From NCBI GenBank assembly GCA_964594985.1, contig CAZQNQ010000007.1, positions 62,001-126,000 of the forward strand: 64,000 bases of DNA, in the 5' to 3' direction. This document shows positions 8,021 through 17,173 of the stretch, piece by piece. The first letter of the stretch is position 1. Each line of letters opens with the position of its first letter. This DNA comes from JADLHS01 sp964594985 (lineage in GTDB: Bacteria; Verrucomicrobiota; Verrucomicrobiia; Limisphaerales; JADLHS01). The notes under the pieces are model-generated. The model had not been told where the DNA came from, did no database searches, and was given only the letters and a program-made list of their open reading frames with translations. The translations under genes were made by a program, and so were the position numbers.

Positions 8021-9679
8021 ATGGTACTACGTAACCGGTTTCGATTCTGCCCGCCGCTGCTGGCGGGGTTGCTGGCCTTCCTGGCGGCAAATGAATTGAG
8101 CGCCAAGGAAACAGTCGCGCGTGTCCCCAAGTGGCAACGCTGGGAACTCACCCTCAAGAGCAATGTCGCTTACACGAATCCGCTCCAACAGGCGGAGCTG
8201 CGCGTGCTGCTCGTCTCGCCGCTCGACGAAACGAATCGGATTTATGGCTTCTGGGATGGCGGCCGGGAATGGAAGATCCGCTTCAAGCCGGGATTCCCAG
8301 GGACTTGGCGCTATTACACAATGTGTTCGGACACGGCCAACGCCGGCCTGCACGGCAAAACCGGCGCATTTCTCTGTACCGCTCCCGATAGTGAAACTCG
8401 TTTCAGTCAACATGGTCCGGTGCAGGTGGCGCGTGACCAACAGCATTTGGAGCACGCCGACCGCACACCGTTCTTCTGGTTGGGCGATGCCGCGTGGCAG
8501 GCCGTCATCAAATCCACGCCCGCCGCCTGGCGGGAATATGCGCAGAAGCGGGCGGAACAGAAATTCAATGTCGTGCAATGGCAGCTTGCTCCGGCGCCGC
8601 CCGATGGTAAGACGATTTTTTTCAGTGACCTGGATCGCATCGCAGTAAACCCGGTCGCGTTCCGGCAACTGGATGCCAAGATTGTTGCGGCCAACAAAGC
8701 CGGACTGCTTAGTGCCATCGCGCCGCTCTGGGAAATCGGTGTCGCCACCGGGCCGACGGAAGATCAAGCGATCCGGTTGTTGCGTTACGTCGTGGCACGG
8801 TGGGGCGCGGAGGATGTGGCATGGATCATCGCGTTTGAAAGTGACAGCACCGGCGAGCAGGCCCGGCGCTGGCAGAACATCGGTCGCGCCGTGTTCAATC
8901 TCGTGAATCATGCGCCGGTCGTGCTGTTGCCCGGCGAATCCTTCTGGGTCTGCGACGCGTTCCGGCGCGAGCGGTGGGTGGACATTCTTGGGGTGCAAAC
9001 CTCCGCCGTGCGTGATGACAATCAGTTGTCGTGGTTATTGGGCGGCCCGTTGGCGCAGGAGCGACACAAAGAACCGGCCCGGCCCTTGATTGTCATCGCG
9101 CCACCTGCCGAGGGGAAAATCTTCGGATTGGCCGGGGCGATTGACGGAGATTTCTCCCGGCAACAGCTTTGGTGGAACGCCTTGCTCAACACGCCCGCGG
9201 GCGTGAGCTACGCCGCAAAGGATGTTGCCGATTGGGTTGTTCCCTCGTTTCAGCGCGACGTGCCGGCCCCGTGGCGCGAAGCCTTGATGTTGCCGGGGGC
9301 GGCAGCCATCGCGCCGCTGGCGGAACATCTCGCCACGAAGGAATTCTGGAAATTGCGACCCACCTCGCGCGCCCCGTCCGGCCCAAGCGAGTCTGCGGGC
9401 AACCCGCAACGCGTCGTGGTCACCACCACCGAAGCGCAGGACCTCACCGTGGTTTACCAACCGGAAGCGCAAGTCGTTACTTGGATGCCACGCGCCCGCA
9501 GTCAGGCCACCTGGCTGAACCCGCGCACCGGCGAACGGCATCCGGTCGCCAGCGCCGAGGCGGCCCTTGTCGGGCAACCGTTCACCCCGCCGAGTCCCGG
9601 TGATTGGGTGCTGATCCTCCAGGCAACGCCGCCAACCAACGCTAAAAAGCCCGACGAGAAGATTGACAAGCGAAGGTGA
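8021..9679 (+). CDS. Exported DUF5060/DUF4038 glycoside-hydrolase-like protein
   Basis: The product begins with a signal peptide (MVLRNRFRFCPPLLAGLLAFLAANELSA). Residues about 35-110 match a DUF5060 beta-sandwich (WELTLKSNVAYTNPLQ, then WKIRFKPGFPGTWRYYT). Next comes a DUF4038-type barrel (TPFFWLGDAAW, WAIFAFES-like WIIAFESDSTGEQ), the fold of apiosidase-like GH140 enzymes, and a small C-terminal beta domain (WLNPRTGERHPV). It probably acts in the periplasm or outside the cell on plant-type polysaccharides; the substrate is not predictable. A TTG at 8000 could extend it by 7 residues, but the ATG at 8021 gives the better signal peptide. It is divergent from degQ. Confidence 0.85.
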   Translation: MVLRNRFRFCPPLLAGLLAFLAANELSAKETVARVPKWQRWELTLKSNVAYTNPLQQAELRVLLVSPLDETNRIYGFWDGGREWKIRFKPGFPGTWRYYTMCSDTANAGLHGKTGAFLCTAPDSETRFSQHGPVQVARDQQHLEHADRTPFFWLGDAAWQAVIKSTPAAWREYAQKRAEQKFNVVQWQLAPAPPDGKTIFFSDLDRIAVNPVAFRQLDAKIVAANKAGLLSAIAPLWEIGVATGPTEDQAIRLLRYVVARWGAEDVAWIIAFESDSTGEQARRWQNIGRAVFNLVNHAPVVLLPGESFWVCDAFRRERWVDILGVQTSAVRDDNQLSWLLGGPLAQERHKEPARPLIVIAPPAEGKIFGLAGAIDGDFSRQQLWWNALLNTPAGVSYAAKDVADWVVPSFQRDVPAPWREALMLPGAAAIAPLAEHLATKEFWKLRPTSRAPSGPSESAGNPQRVVVTTTEAQDLTVVYQPEAQVVTWMPRARSQATWLNPRTGERHPVASAEAALVGQPFTPPSPGDWVLILQATPPTNAKKPDEKIDKRR

Positions 9680-9705
9680 GATTGCCATGCTGCGCGACCT
9701 TGGTT

Positions 9706-9781
<76 letters not shown>

Positions 9782-9872
9782 ACTTTCCCTTTCAAAACGG
9801 GTCAAGGTTGGCTACAAAGCAACAAGACAGTTCACACTGAAGTTCGTTGCCAGCACGAATGGAAGCCGAACA

Positions 9873-10271
9873 ATGAGCAAACCAACAACTGCACCGCGCC
9901 GCATCCTCGTTGTGGACGACGAACCGTTCGTTTGTGACGCCGTTCGGATGATGCTGGCGTTTGACGGGCATCAGGTGGAAACCGCCGGCAGCGGCAAGGA
10001 AGCGCTCAGCCTCTTTCAGAAAGGCAAATATGACGTCGTCCTGACCGACTACGCCATGCCGGCCATGAAAGGCGACGAACTGGCCGTGGCCATCAAAGCC
10101 CTCGATCCCGCCCAACCGATCGTCTTGATCACCGCCTACGCCGAGATGCTCAAGTCCGAGGATAATCCGTTGCAAGGCGTGGACTTCATCGTCAGCAAAC
10201 CGTTCCTGCTCGAAAATCTCCGCGAAGCCATCGAAAAGACCACGGGTGGAAAGCAGTCTTCCGCGGTTTGA
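9873..10271 (+). CDS. Receiver-only (CheY-like) response regulator
   Basis: The 132-residue protein is a single REC domain: the acidic pocket ILVVDDEP (residues 11-18), the phospho-acceptor Asp59 in VVLTDYAMP, the Thr switch in LITAYAE and the conserved Lys in VSKPF. No output domain follows, so it acts by protein contact, as a phosphorelay intermediate or as an adaptor. No histidine kinase gene is near, so the partner is encoded elsewhere. Confidence 0.93.
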   Translation: MSKPTTAPRRILVVDDEPFVCDAVRMMLAFDGHQVETAGSGKEALSLFQKGKYDVVLTDYAMPAMKGDELAVAIKALDPAQPIVLITAYAEMLKSEDNPLQGVDFIVSKPFLLENLREAIEKTTGGKQSSAV

Positions 10272-10332
10272 TTTCCCCGGTCGCTTCCGACTGGCTTGCG
10301 GTGTTCCCGTTCAACAAATCCGTAATAGGGCG

Positions 10333-10648
10333 ATGCCCCTGATTCCCCTTGGCCTGCCGGACCCGCTAAACCCAAACTCCGAAGTTGGCGCGCGGCCATA
10401 ACCGTCGGGCAGGCTTTCCAGCCTGCCAGTGCGGGCGACTTTCCAGTCGCCCGTTCCTCGAAACACCGGACTGGAAAGTCCGATGCACCGGCAGGCTGGA
10501 AAGCCTGCCCGACGGGCGCAACGGCACTACGGTTCCCTTCAGCTTCGGAGTTCGGGCTAAAGCGTGAACGCCAACCGCGAGGCCGCGCCGGTTTCGTTGG
10601 AGTCCAACCTTTAGGTTGTCCCGGTCTGCCAAGGGGAATCAGGGGCAT
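10333..10648. repeat. Composite 316-bp element with 21-bp perfect terminal inverted repeats
   Basis: ATGCCCCTGATTCCCCTTGG at 10333 onward (21 bases, to 10353) is exactly the reverse complement of 10628-10648. Nested inside is AACTCCGAAG (10375-10384) answered by CTTCGGAGTT (10543-10552), which bounds a core of several stem-loops built from GCAGGCTTTCCAGCCTGC and GGGCGACTTTCCAGTCGCCC. The core recurs at 30500-30680. No coding sequence is visible between 10272 and 10749. The size, terminal repeats and lack of genes resemble a MITE or a REP cluster. Confidence 0.88.
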
Positions 10649-10749
10649 AGTCCAAATCCGTAATTCTCACGACGTGATACGTAATCGAACACGTTGCTCT
10701 CAGCTTCGAAAAATGAGAATCATGACGCAGGGAAAAAACCAGACGCGCC

Positions 10750-11337
10750 ATGAACTTGGATGCCTCATTAGATTTGCGAGTCGAGCCGACGCCCGCGCTG
10801 CCGCCCGCACCGAAGCCGGTCCGCGCCGTCCGTCCCGCGCTGTGGCGATCGGTGCTCAAGCAAGCCGCCACCGTTCTGCTCATGGTCGTTTTTGGGTACG
10901 CGGTTTTTCAATTCGCCACCCACTTCGTGATTCAGTCGGTTCAAGTTATCGGGGCCAGCATGACCCCGACCTTGCACGACTCGGGGCGCTACGTCCTGAA
11001 TCGCTGGATCTATCACGTGCGCGATCCGAAGCCGCAGGAGATTGTCGTTCTGCGCGATCCGGCGGACAATTGCTACGCCGTCAAACGCATCATCGCAAAA
11101 GAAGGCGATACGGTTCACGTCAAGGACGGCCACCTGTTCGTGAACGGCAAATTATTGAGCGAACCCTATCTGCCGCCCGAAACGCCGACCTATCCCGGGC
11201 CAAAAGTCCGGGAGCAACTCTGGGTCTGTGGCGTGAACCAATATTTTGTCCTCGGCGACAACCGCAACAACAGCGCCGACAGCCGGGTTTACGGCACGGT
11301 GTCGCGACAGAACATCCTCGGCATGGTGATGCCGTGA
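10750..11337 (+). CDS. lepB: Signal peptidase I
   Basis: The 195-residue protein has a cytosolic Pro-rich N-terminus, one membrane helix (TVLLMVVFGYAVFQF, 41-55) and an S26 catalytic domain. The nucleophile Ser70 lies in VIGASMTPTL and the general base Lys112 in YAVKRIIA; box E is visible as LGDNRNNSADSR. It cleaves signal peptides of exported proteins at the periplasmic face. One transmembrane segment and the short length are typical of non-enterobacterial enzymes. It is convergent with comB; the 38 bases between them contain only a weak GACGG/CCGTC hairpin. Confidence 0.95.
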   Translation: MNLDASLDLRVEPTPALPPAPKPVRAVRPALWRSVLKQAATVLLMVVFGYAVFQFATHFVIQSVQVIGASMTPTLHDSGRYVLNRWIYHVRDPKPQEIVVLRDPADNCYAVKRIIAKEGDTVHVKDGHLFVNGKLLSEPYLPPETPTYPGPKVREQLWVCGVNQYFVLGDNRNNSADSRVYGTVSRQNILGMVMP

Positions 11338-11375
11338 CGGTCTGGCCGTCGCCGCAGGGAAGCAACTTCGACTCC

Positions 11376-12137
11376 TCAATTCGCCGTCCGAATTTTCCCA
11401 TCGCGTCCCAGGACGGCCACCAGTGGATAAACATTTTGTTGCAGGCAGAATTTCACGTCATCGCGCAGATCGGGATTTGCCAGCAGTCGTGCTCCATTAC
11501 GTCCCGCTTCAACTGTTTCTTCAAGTTGATCCGCCGCGGCTTGGTAAGCCAGCAGCGTTGATCGGGCGGCATCGCTCAATTCAATCGCTGCGTTTGCCTG
11601 CGTCAGCAACTTCACCAACGCCCCTGCGGCCAAGATGTCCTCCAATGCCGGCAATTCCCCGGTCCCGGCACAGACGAGCATCAGTTTCCTACTCGTGCGT
11701 GGTCCCAACCACTGCGCGGTGGCGGCCAGATTCAAGAATGATCCCACCAGCACGGCCTCGGCCGAGGCACACGCGCGCAACGCCCGCGTGCCGTTGGTCG
11801 TAGTGGTGACGATGTCCCGTTCGGCGACGCGCGCCCGGACATACTCGCGCGGGGAATTTCCGAGATCGAAGTCCGTTCCGCTACCGTTGGCGTTGGTGAT
11901 CCGCAAACCGTCACGTTCGCCGGCGAGCAAAACGTCTGGCTGACGAGCGCGCCACGCCAGTGCTTCGGAGATTTCCTCGACCGGAATGAAACTTCGCGCG
12001 CCGTTTGCCAGGCCGGTGATCATCACGCTGGTCGCCCGCAACACGTCGAAGACGACGCACGTCGCCCCGGCAAAGCCGCGTTCGCGTCGCGCCTGATACG
12101 CGGCGGGACTTAGCAGCACTTCGATGTTCACACCCAT
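11376..12137 (-). CDS. comB: 2-phosphosulfolactate phosphatase family protein (ComB)
   Basis: The 253-residue product matches ComB: CVVFDVLRATSVM near residue 27, NSPREYVRA near 95, TTTNGTRAL near 112 and CAGTGELPALEDILAAGAL near 155. ComB removes phosphate from 2-phosphosulfolactate in coenzyme M synthesis in archaea. Many bacteria without coenzyme M carry homologues, so the physiological substrate here is uncertain. It lies 14 bases downstream of the glycosylase gene and probably closes that operon. Confidence 0.9.
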   Translation of the reverse strand: MGVNIEVLLSPAAYQARRERGFAGATCVVFDVLRATSVMITGLANGARSFIPVEEISEALAWRARQPDVLLAGERDGLRITNANGSGTDFDLGNSPREYVRARVAERDIVTTTTNGTRALRACASAEAVLVGSFLNLAATAQWLGPRTSRKLMLVCAGTGELPALEDILAAGALVKLLTQANAAIELSDAARSTLLAYQAAADQLEETVEAGRNGARLLANPDLRDDVKFCLQQNVYPLVAVLGRDGKIRTAN

Positions 12138-12151
12138 GACGGGAGAATAAA

Positions 12152-13036
12152 TCAGCGCTTCGGAGCGGAAAGCTTTTTACCGCTGGTCAGGCGGATGTGA
12201 TGAAAGAGGTATTGCTGGCAGTAACCGGAGTTGGGCCCGAAATGCGTTGCGATGAAGCGGCGCAAGCGCTCTGGGCGCACGCGGCGATTGCGGAAATAGT
12301 ACTGCGTCAACACCCGTTGCACCCAGACGTCCACGGGAAACGCCTCGGGAAAACCGTATGCGAACAGCAGCACGCAATCGGCAATCTTTTCGCCGACGCC
12401 TTCGAATCGCAGCAGTTCCGTCCGGGCTTCGGCGATGCGCAACGAACCGAGTCGGCTGAGATCAATTTCGCCGGAAGCCACCCGGCGGGCGGCGGACCAA
12501 AGATAGGGCGCGCGAAAACCCATCTTGCAAGCGCGCAAATCCGCTTCGGACAGCGAAGCGAGTTTTTCTGCCGTGGGAAACGCATGCGCAAGCACGCCGG
12601 GAATGGTCGTTGCGACTGCTTGACCGTAGCGCTCGCACAGCAGGCGGACAATCTGGCGGATTTGCACGATCTGTTTCGTCGAGGAAAGGATGAACGACGC
12701 CAGGCATTCCCACGGGTCTTGCCGCAGCAATCGCAATCCCGGGCACGCTTGCACCGCGGCCTGTAGGTGTTTGTCGTCGGCTGGAAATGTTGCCAATGTT
12801 TCGGCAAGGTTTACGTCGGTCTGGAGAAAATGCTTCAGCCAGGTCCAGTCGCTCTGAGGAGTGGCCGTCCGCGCTTGAATGCCGGTGGGAACTGCCGCGA
12901 GCCGCACCCAGCGTCCGCTGATCACCCCGCTCCAGTCGGATTCATTTTGCTCCCAGTTGAAGACCTGCCCCGAGGAAAGGGTCGCGGTCAAATCGTAATC
13001 CCGGACCGGCAGGAGGATGGAAGCACCGGGTTTCAA
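12152..13036 (-). CDS. ogg: 8-oxoguanine DNA glycosylase of the OGG1 type
   Basis: The 294-residue protein has the N-terminal OGG1 motif (LSSGQVFNW, 20-28) and the helix-hairpin-helix-GPD region FEGVGEKIADCVLLFAYG, followed by AFPVDVWVQR. Lys217 (GEKIADC) aligns with the Schiff-base Lys of human OGG1, and Asp236 (PVDV) with the catalytic Asp. It excises 8-oxoguanine from DNA and may nick the abasic site. The start codon overlaps the end of apt by 4 bases, indicating translational coupling. The full-length eukaryote-like OGG1 form is less common in bacteria than MutM. Confidence 0.93.
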   Translation of the reverse strand: MKPGASILLPVRDYDLTATLSSGQVFNWEQNESDWSGVISGRWVRLAAVPTGIQARTATPQSDWTWLKHFLQTDVNLAETLATFPADDKHLQAAVQACPGLRLLRQDPWECLASFILSSTKQIVQIRQIVRLLCERYGQAVATTIPGVLAHAFPTAEKLASLSEADLRACKMGFRAPYLWSAARRVASGEIDLSRLGSLRIAEARTELLRFEGVGEKIADCVLLFAYGFPEAFPVDVWVQRVLTQYYFRNRRVRPERLRRFIATHFGPNSGYCQQYLFHHIRLTSGKKLSAPKR

Positions 13037-13569
13037 TACGTGACCAGCGAGCGGATCGGAATGCCGGCGAGTTTTTCGCGGCCGTTGAGAAACTTGAGTT
13101 CGATCAGGAACGCCGCTTCCAAAATGTTGCCGCCCAGTTTTTTCACGAGCGCGACGGCAGCGGCGGAAGTGCCGCCGGTGGCGAGGAGATCATCCACCAG
13201 CAAGATCCGGCTGCCGGGCTTGATCGCGTCGGTGTGAATCGCCACCGTGGCGTGACCGTATTCCAACGCGTAATCCTGTTCGATGGTCTGATAGGGTAGC
13301 TTGCCTTTCTTGCGCACCGGGATGAAGCCAGCGTTCAGGCGTATCGCAGCGGCGGCAGCAAAGATGAAGCCGCGCGCATCAATGCCGACGACCGCATCCA
13401 CGCTGCCGGGTTGAAATTTTTCTGTCAGCAATTCAATCGCTCCAGCGAACAGGCGCGCATCGGCGAGCACCGGCGTGATGTCCTTGAACTGGATGCCCGG
13501 CTTGGGAAAGTCCGGCACGTTGCGGATGGCCTGGGTGATCTCGGCGGCGGTGGGAGGGGATGAACTCAT
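13033..13569 (-). CDS. apt: Adenine phosphoribosyltransferase
   Basis: The 178-residue protein is a type I phosphoribosyltransferase. The PRPP loop is ILLVDDLLATGGTSAAA (about 121-137), with PGIQFKDITPVL near the N-terminus and VVGIDARGFIFAAA in the middle, all hallmarks of Apt. It converts adenine and PRPP to AMP in purine salvage. It heads an apt-ogg-comB operon and follows the sigma factor gene by 18 bases, so readthrough from it is possible. Confidence 0.96.
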   Translation of the reverse strand: MSSSPPTAAEITQAIRNVPDFPKPGIQFKDITPVLADARLFAGAIELLTEKFQPGSVDAVVGIDARGFIFAAAAAIRLNAGFIPVRKKGKLPYQTIEQDYALEYGHATVAIHTDAIKPGSRILLVDDLLATGGTSAAAVALVKKLGGNILEAAFLIELKFLNGREKLAGIPIRSLVTY

Positions 13570-13587
13570 GATAATGGGGGCGAAAGC

Positions 13588-14766
13588 TCAACGTTGGGCG
13601 CGTTCAAAGCGCTCGATCATCTTGCGCATCTTGCGCAGGGCGATGTTTTGGATCTGCCGGACGCGTTCGCGGGTGACACCGAATTTCTCGCCGACTTCTT
13701 CCAGGGTTTTTTCCGTGCCGCCGTCGAGGCCGAACCGAAAGCGCAGGATGGTGGCCTCGCGCGAGTCGAGCTTCTTCACCATCTCTTCCAACATGCCGGT
13801 CACGGTCTTGTCTTCGAGTTGCTCGTAGGGATCTTCGGCGTTTTCGTCCTGCACGATCTCGGAAAAGCTGTTCGAATCGTCATCGCCGATCGGCGCGTCG
13901 AGCGAGGTGGGGCGGATGGACGCCATGCGCATCGCCGCCACGCGCCCGGGGGTGGTCTGCAGTTCTTCCGCCAATTCCTCGTCGGTGGGTTCGCGGCCGA
14001 ACTCCTCCTGCAACTTCATCGCCGTGCGGCGCATCTTGGAAATCTTGTCCACCAGATGCACCGGGAGACGGATGGTCTTGGACTGGTTGGCCAGCGCGCG
14101 CTTGATGGATTGTTTGATCCACCACGAACCGTACGTGGAAAGTTTTCCGCCCTTGGCGGGATCGAACCGTTCCACCGCCTTCATCAAGCCGATGTTGCCC
14201 TCGCTGATCAGATCGAGCAGCGGCAGGCCGATGCCTTCGTAATCGCGCGCGATTTTCACGACCAGGCGGAGGTTCGCCTTGATCATGTGTTCGCGGGCCT
14301 TTTTGTCGCCCTTCTTGATGCGAGCGGCCAAAGCGATTTCCTCGGCGGGCGTGAGCAGTTTCACCGAGCCGATCTCGCGCAGGTAAAGTTTCACCGCCGT
14401 GTCGCCATCGTAACTGCCGCGCGACTGCAATTCCGCCGGAGCTTCGGCCTCGGCCTTTTTGTAGAAACCCGTATCAATCGTGATCTTGGCGGCTTCGGCG
14501 AGATCGCGTTTGAACTGTTCCGGGTCCACGCCGCCGCTGACCTTGCGCATGATGGCGGTGTCGAATTTCTCGGCGACCCGCCTCTTGAAACTGGTGTCGC
14601 TTTCGCCGGTCTTCTTCGAGAGAAAGGAAGTATCCCCGGTTTTTTTGGGTGGGGAAGTTGTTTCGGCAGATTTCTTGGCCAGTCCCGGAGTGTTGGTGGG
14701 CTTGCCGGTCCGCTGGGCGCGGGGGGCAGTTTTGGCGGCAGAGCGTTTTTGTTTTTTGGCCGGCAT
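13588..14766 (-). CDS. Sigma-70 family RNA polymerase sigma factor, RpoD/SigA-like
   Basis: The 392-residue protein starts with a Lys/Thr/Pro-rich tail that repeats KKTG words (to about residue 70). Then come region 1.2 (DTAVKLYLREIGSVKLLTP), region 2 (NLRLVVKIARDYEGIGLPLLD, FDPAKGGKLSTYGSWWIKQ), region 3 (TIRLPVHLVDKISKM) and region 4 with the -35-binding helix (TLEEVGEKFGVTRERVRQIQ). It lacks a recognisable region 1.1, so it could be the primary sigma factor or a group 2 paralogue. A TTG at 14808 could add 14 residues, but the ATG at 14766 fits better. Upstream is upp. Confidence 0.9.
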   Translation of the reverse strand: MPAKKQKRSAAKTAPRAQRTGKPTNTPGLAKKSAETTSPPKKTGDTSFLSKKTGESDTSFKRRVAEKFDTAIMRKVSGGVDPEQFKRDLAEAAKITIDTGFYKKAEAEAPAELQSRGSYDGDTAVKLYLREIGSVKLLTPAEEIALAARIKKGDKKAREHMIKANLRLVVKIARDYEGIGLPLLDLISEGNIGLMKAVERFDPAKGGKLSTYGSWWIKQSIKRALANQSKTIRLPVHLVDKISKMRRTAMKLQEEFGREPTDEELAEELQTTPGRVAAMRMASIRPTSLDAPIGDDDSNSFSEIVQDENAEDPYEQLEDKTVTGMLEEMVKKLDSREATILRFRFGLDGGTEKTLEEVGEKFGVTRERVRQIQNIALRKMRKMIERFERAQR

Positions 14767-14842
14767 CAGGAGAGAAGCTTCAAGGACAGAACCGGAGGCG
14801 ACAAGCAAATATTACACGCACAACTTAAACGGGTTAGCGGGT

Positions 14843-15472
14843 TCAGACCCCAAACAACCGGTCGCCCGCGTCGCCTAAACCCGGGAGGATGAAACCGCGT
14901 TGGTTCAAGCCCGCGTCAATCGCGGCGGTGAAAATCTTCAGCCCGGGGAAATGTTTCCGCACATGGCGGACGCCCTCCGGCGCAGCCACCAGATTGACGA
15001 GCCGCACCTGTTTGATCTGGGCGTTGTGTTCGCGCAGGAGTTGCACTGCGGCCACGGTGCTGCCGCCGGTGGCGAGCATCGGATCAATCAGGATGACTTC
15101 GCACTCCCGCAAATCATCCGGCAAGCTCTTGTGATAGAATTGCGCCGCGAGCGTTTCTTCCTGACGTTTCAACCCGATGAAGCCGACGCGCGCCTTGGGG
15201 ATGAGTTGCAGAATTGAATCCAGCATGCCGAGTCCCGCCCGCAGCACCGGCACCAGGACGACTTCGCGTTTCAAGCGTTGCCCCGTGGTTTTGGCCAGCG
15301 GGGTTTTCACCGGAAGTGTCTCCGTGGCGAAACTGCGGGTCGCTTCATAAATCATCAGCGCGGCCACCTCGCTCAAGACCCGCCGGAATTCCTGTGACTG
15401 CGTTTTTTCGTCGCGCAGCCGCGTGAGGTTGTGCTGCACCAACGGATGCTGGATGACGGTGACGCCCTTCAT
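14843..15472 (-). CDS. upp: Uracil phosphoribosyltransferase
   Basis: The 209-residue protein matches Upp throughout: HPLVQHNLTRLRDEKT at the N-terminus, VLVPVLRAGLGMLD near 74, the PRPP loop VILIDPMLATGGS near 127 and the C-terminal GLNQRGFILPGLGDAGDRLFG, which binds uracil. It makes UMP from uracil and PRPP. The start codon is one base from the stop codon of sppA, so the two are in one operon, although their functions are unrelated. Confidence 0.97.
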   Translation of the reverse strand: MKGVTVIQHPLVQHNLTRLRDEKTQSQEFRRVLSEVAALMIYEATRSFATETLPVKTPLAKTTGQRLKREVVLVPVLRAGLGMLDSILQLIPKARVGFIGLKRQEETLAAQFYHKSLPDDLRECEVILIDPMLATGGSTVAAVQLLREHNAQIKQVRLVNLVAAPEGVRHVRKHFPGLKIFTAAIDAGLNQRGFILPGLGDAGDRLFGV

Positions 15473-15473
15473 G

Positions 15474-16607
15474 TCAGTGCAGGTAGGTCGGGGCGAGGAA
15501 ATACATCCGGCCGGCTTCGATCTTCGGGGCTTCGATGCCGAGGTCCACTTTGACTTGGACCGCGCGTGATTCGCTCTGCCCCCAGAGGCCGAACAGGTCC
15601 GCGAAATCCACCCGCTGCCGGTATTCCACCAATGTTGCCGAGCCTTTCACGGCGCCCAGTTCTTCCGCGCGACTCACTGCATCGTCGAAATCACCGAGCT
15701 CATCCACCAAGCCAATGTCTTTGGCGTCCTTGCCTGACAACACGCGTCCGTCGGCATAGTCCTGCCAGTTGGGCGCGAGTGGTCGCACATCATTGTTATC
15801 TTCGCGGGCGTTCTTGCGTCCGTCGGCCACCACCTGTTTGAACTTCGCGTAGGTGTCATCAATGAGCTTCTGCACCATCGCGCGTTCCTCCGGGGAAATC
15901 TCCGCGTCCTCGCGATCGCCACTGAGCATGTCCTTGAACTTGCCGCTTTTGAACACCATCGGCTTCAACCCGATCTTGTTCATCAGCCCGCGATAATTGT
16001 AGCCGTGCATGATCACGCCGATGCTGCCGGTGATGGTGAGTTCGTTCGCCACGATCCAACTGCACGGCGCGGCAACGTAATAGCCGCCCGACGCCGCGAG
16101 ACTGCCCATCGAAACGACGACGGGTTTGCCCGTGGATTCTTGAAACCGCGTGATGTGTTTGGCGATGTCGTCGGAAGCCAGCACTTCGCCGCCGGGCGAA
16201 TCCACGCGCAACACCACGGCCTTCACATTCTTGTCGTCCTTGGCGCGATCCAGTTGCGCTTTGATCACTTCCACCATGTCGTAACCGCCCCGGTCGCCGG
16301 TGTGACTGCTGATCACGCCTTCAATCGGCACGATGGCGATTTTTTCCCGGCCGCCGCTTTTATACGTCACCTCATCAAGCCGCGGTCCGCTGCTGTGGCG
16401 GTGTCGCCCGCTGACATTGGACATGCCGCTGAACATGGAGCCGATGTTGAGCAGCACGCTAAAGCCGAGTGCCAGAAACAAGCAGATGGAAAGGATGATC
16501 CAGCCCCACCGGCGCGGTGGCCGGGTAGGGGGCTGGGGCGTGATGATCGGCGGCGGGGGCTGAAATGCGGGTGGCGTGCCGGGCGGGGGCGTGGAGGTGT
16601 AATCCAT
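15474..16607 (-). CDS. sppA: Signal peptide peptidase SppA, short form
   Basis: The 377-residue protein has a Pro-rich cytosolic N-terminus, one membrane anchor (WIILSICLFLALGFSVLL, 36-53) and a single S49 protease domain. The nucleophile is Ser173 in MGSLAASGGYYVA, and the Lys base lies about 50 residues later in FKSGKFKD. The TGSIGVIM strand is typical of the family. The single-domain size corresponds to the Gram-positive/archaeal form, which assembles as an octamer, not the double-length E. coli form. It degrades leftover signal peptides in the membrane. It is the first gene before upp. Confidence 0.93.
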   Translation of the reverse strand: MDYTSTPPPGTPPAFQPPPPIITPQPPTRPPRRWGWIILSICLFLALGFSVLLNIGSMFSGMSNVSGRHRHSSGPRLDEVTYKSGGREKIAIVPIEGVISSHTGDRGGYDMVEVIKAQLDRAKDDKNVKAVVLRVDSPGGEVLASDDIAKHITRFQESTGKPVVVSMGSLAASGGYYVAAPCSWIVANELTITGSIGVIMHGYNYRGLMNKIGLKPMVFKSGKFKDMLSGDREDAEISPEERAMVQKLIDDTYAKFKQVVADGRKNAREDNNDVRPLAPNWQDYADGRVLSGKDAKDIGLVDELGDFDDAVSRAEELGAVKGSATLVEYRQRVDFADLFGLWGQSESRAVQVKVDLGIEAPKIEAGRMYFLAPTYLH

Positions 16608-16664
16608 AATGCGCGCACCCTAGCCAATGAACCCACCCCTCGCAAGCGGGATTCCACGGCCACA

Positions 16665-17108
16665 CTATGGCTTGAACAGGCGATAAAATTTGGCGGGCAC
16701 AACCGCCGGCACGACGACCGGGTTGCTTGCGCCGCTGAGGGAATTCGTCCAGTTGGCCGGCGACAGACTCCACGTCTCTTGCAGCACGAAGCCCGGGGTG
16801 TTTGGTGACCACGAAATCGTTGCCTGATTCGGTCCCGCAGGTGCGATTGCCAGCAGCGGCGCGCCAGCGGTTTGGATGATCGTGGGCAACGGCCAGAAGC
16901 CCCCGGTCACCGAATAAACACCGTTGGTCATCGGGCCGCCGGCGTCGGGTTGGCCGATCGTGCCGCTCACCGAGTAAACGCCGCCGGTGCTCGTGCCGCC
17001 ACCACCGTCAATCGTGGACCAGTTGATCGCGTAGGTTTGCGCCAGTCCTGAAGCCGAAAGTCCGAACAGCAATGCCAGCAAAACGAATGGGACGATTTGT
17101 TTTTTCAT
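16665..17108 (-). CDS. Small exported protein with FYR-type C-terminal tail
   Basis: The 147-residue protein has a signal peptide (MKKQIVPFVLLALLFGLSASGLAQ) and then a Gly/Ser/Thr-rich segment with two similar halves (GGVYSVSGTIGQPDAGG and NGVYSVTGGFW). It ends in a 55-residue beta module (NQATISWSPNTPGFVLQETW) closing with AKFYRLFKP, like other exported proteins here. I have no enzyme family for it; a surface or matrix protein is plausible. The ATG at 17108 is the only start that gives a signal peptide. It is divergent from the glycosyltransferase. Confidence 0.75.
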   Translation of the reverse strand: MKKQIVPFVLLALLFGLSASGLAQTYAINWSTIDGGGGTSTGGVYSVSGTIGQPDAGGPMTNGVYSVTGGFWPLPTIIQTAGAPLLAIAPAGPNQATISWSPNTPGFVLQETWSLSPANWTNSLSGASNPVVVPAVVPAKFYRLFKP

Positions 17109-17173
17109 GCGCGCAATTTTTCCTGACCCAAAACTATCAGTTTTCTGGTCGCCGCCAAGGGGTGTTTTCTGCA

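Noticed and set aside
13594..14892. Plus-strand open frame of about 430 codons opposite the sigma factor gene
   Set aside because: It lies exactly opposite a clear sigma-70 protein, and its His/Gly/Arg/Phe-rich text is the typical antisense shadow of a GC-rich gene.
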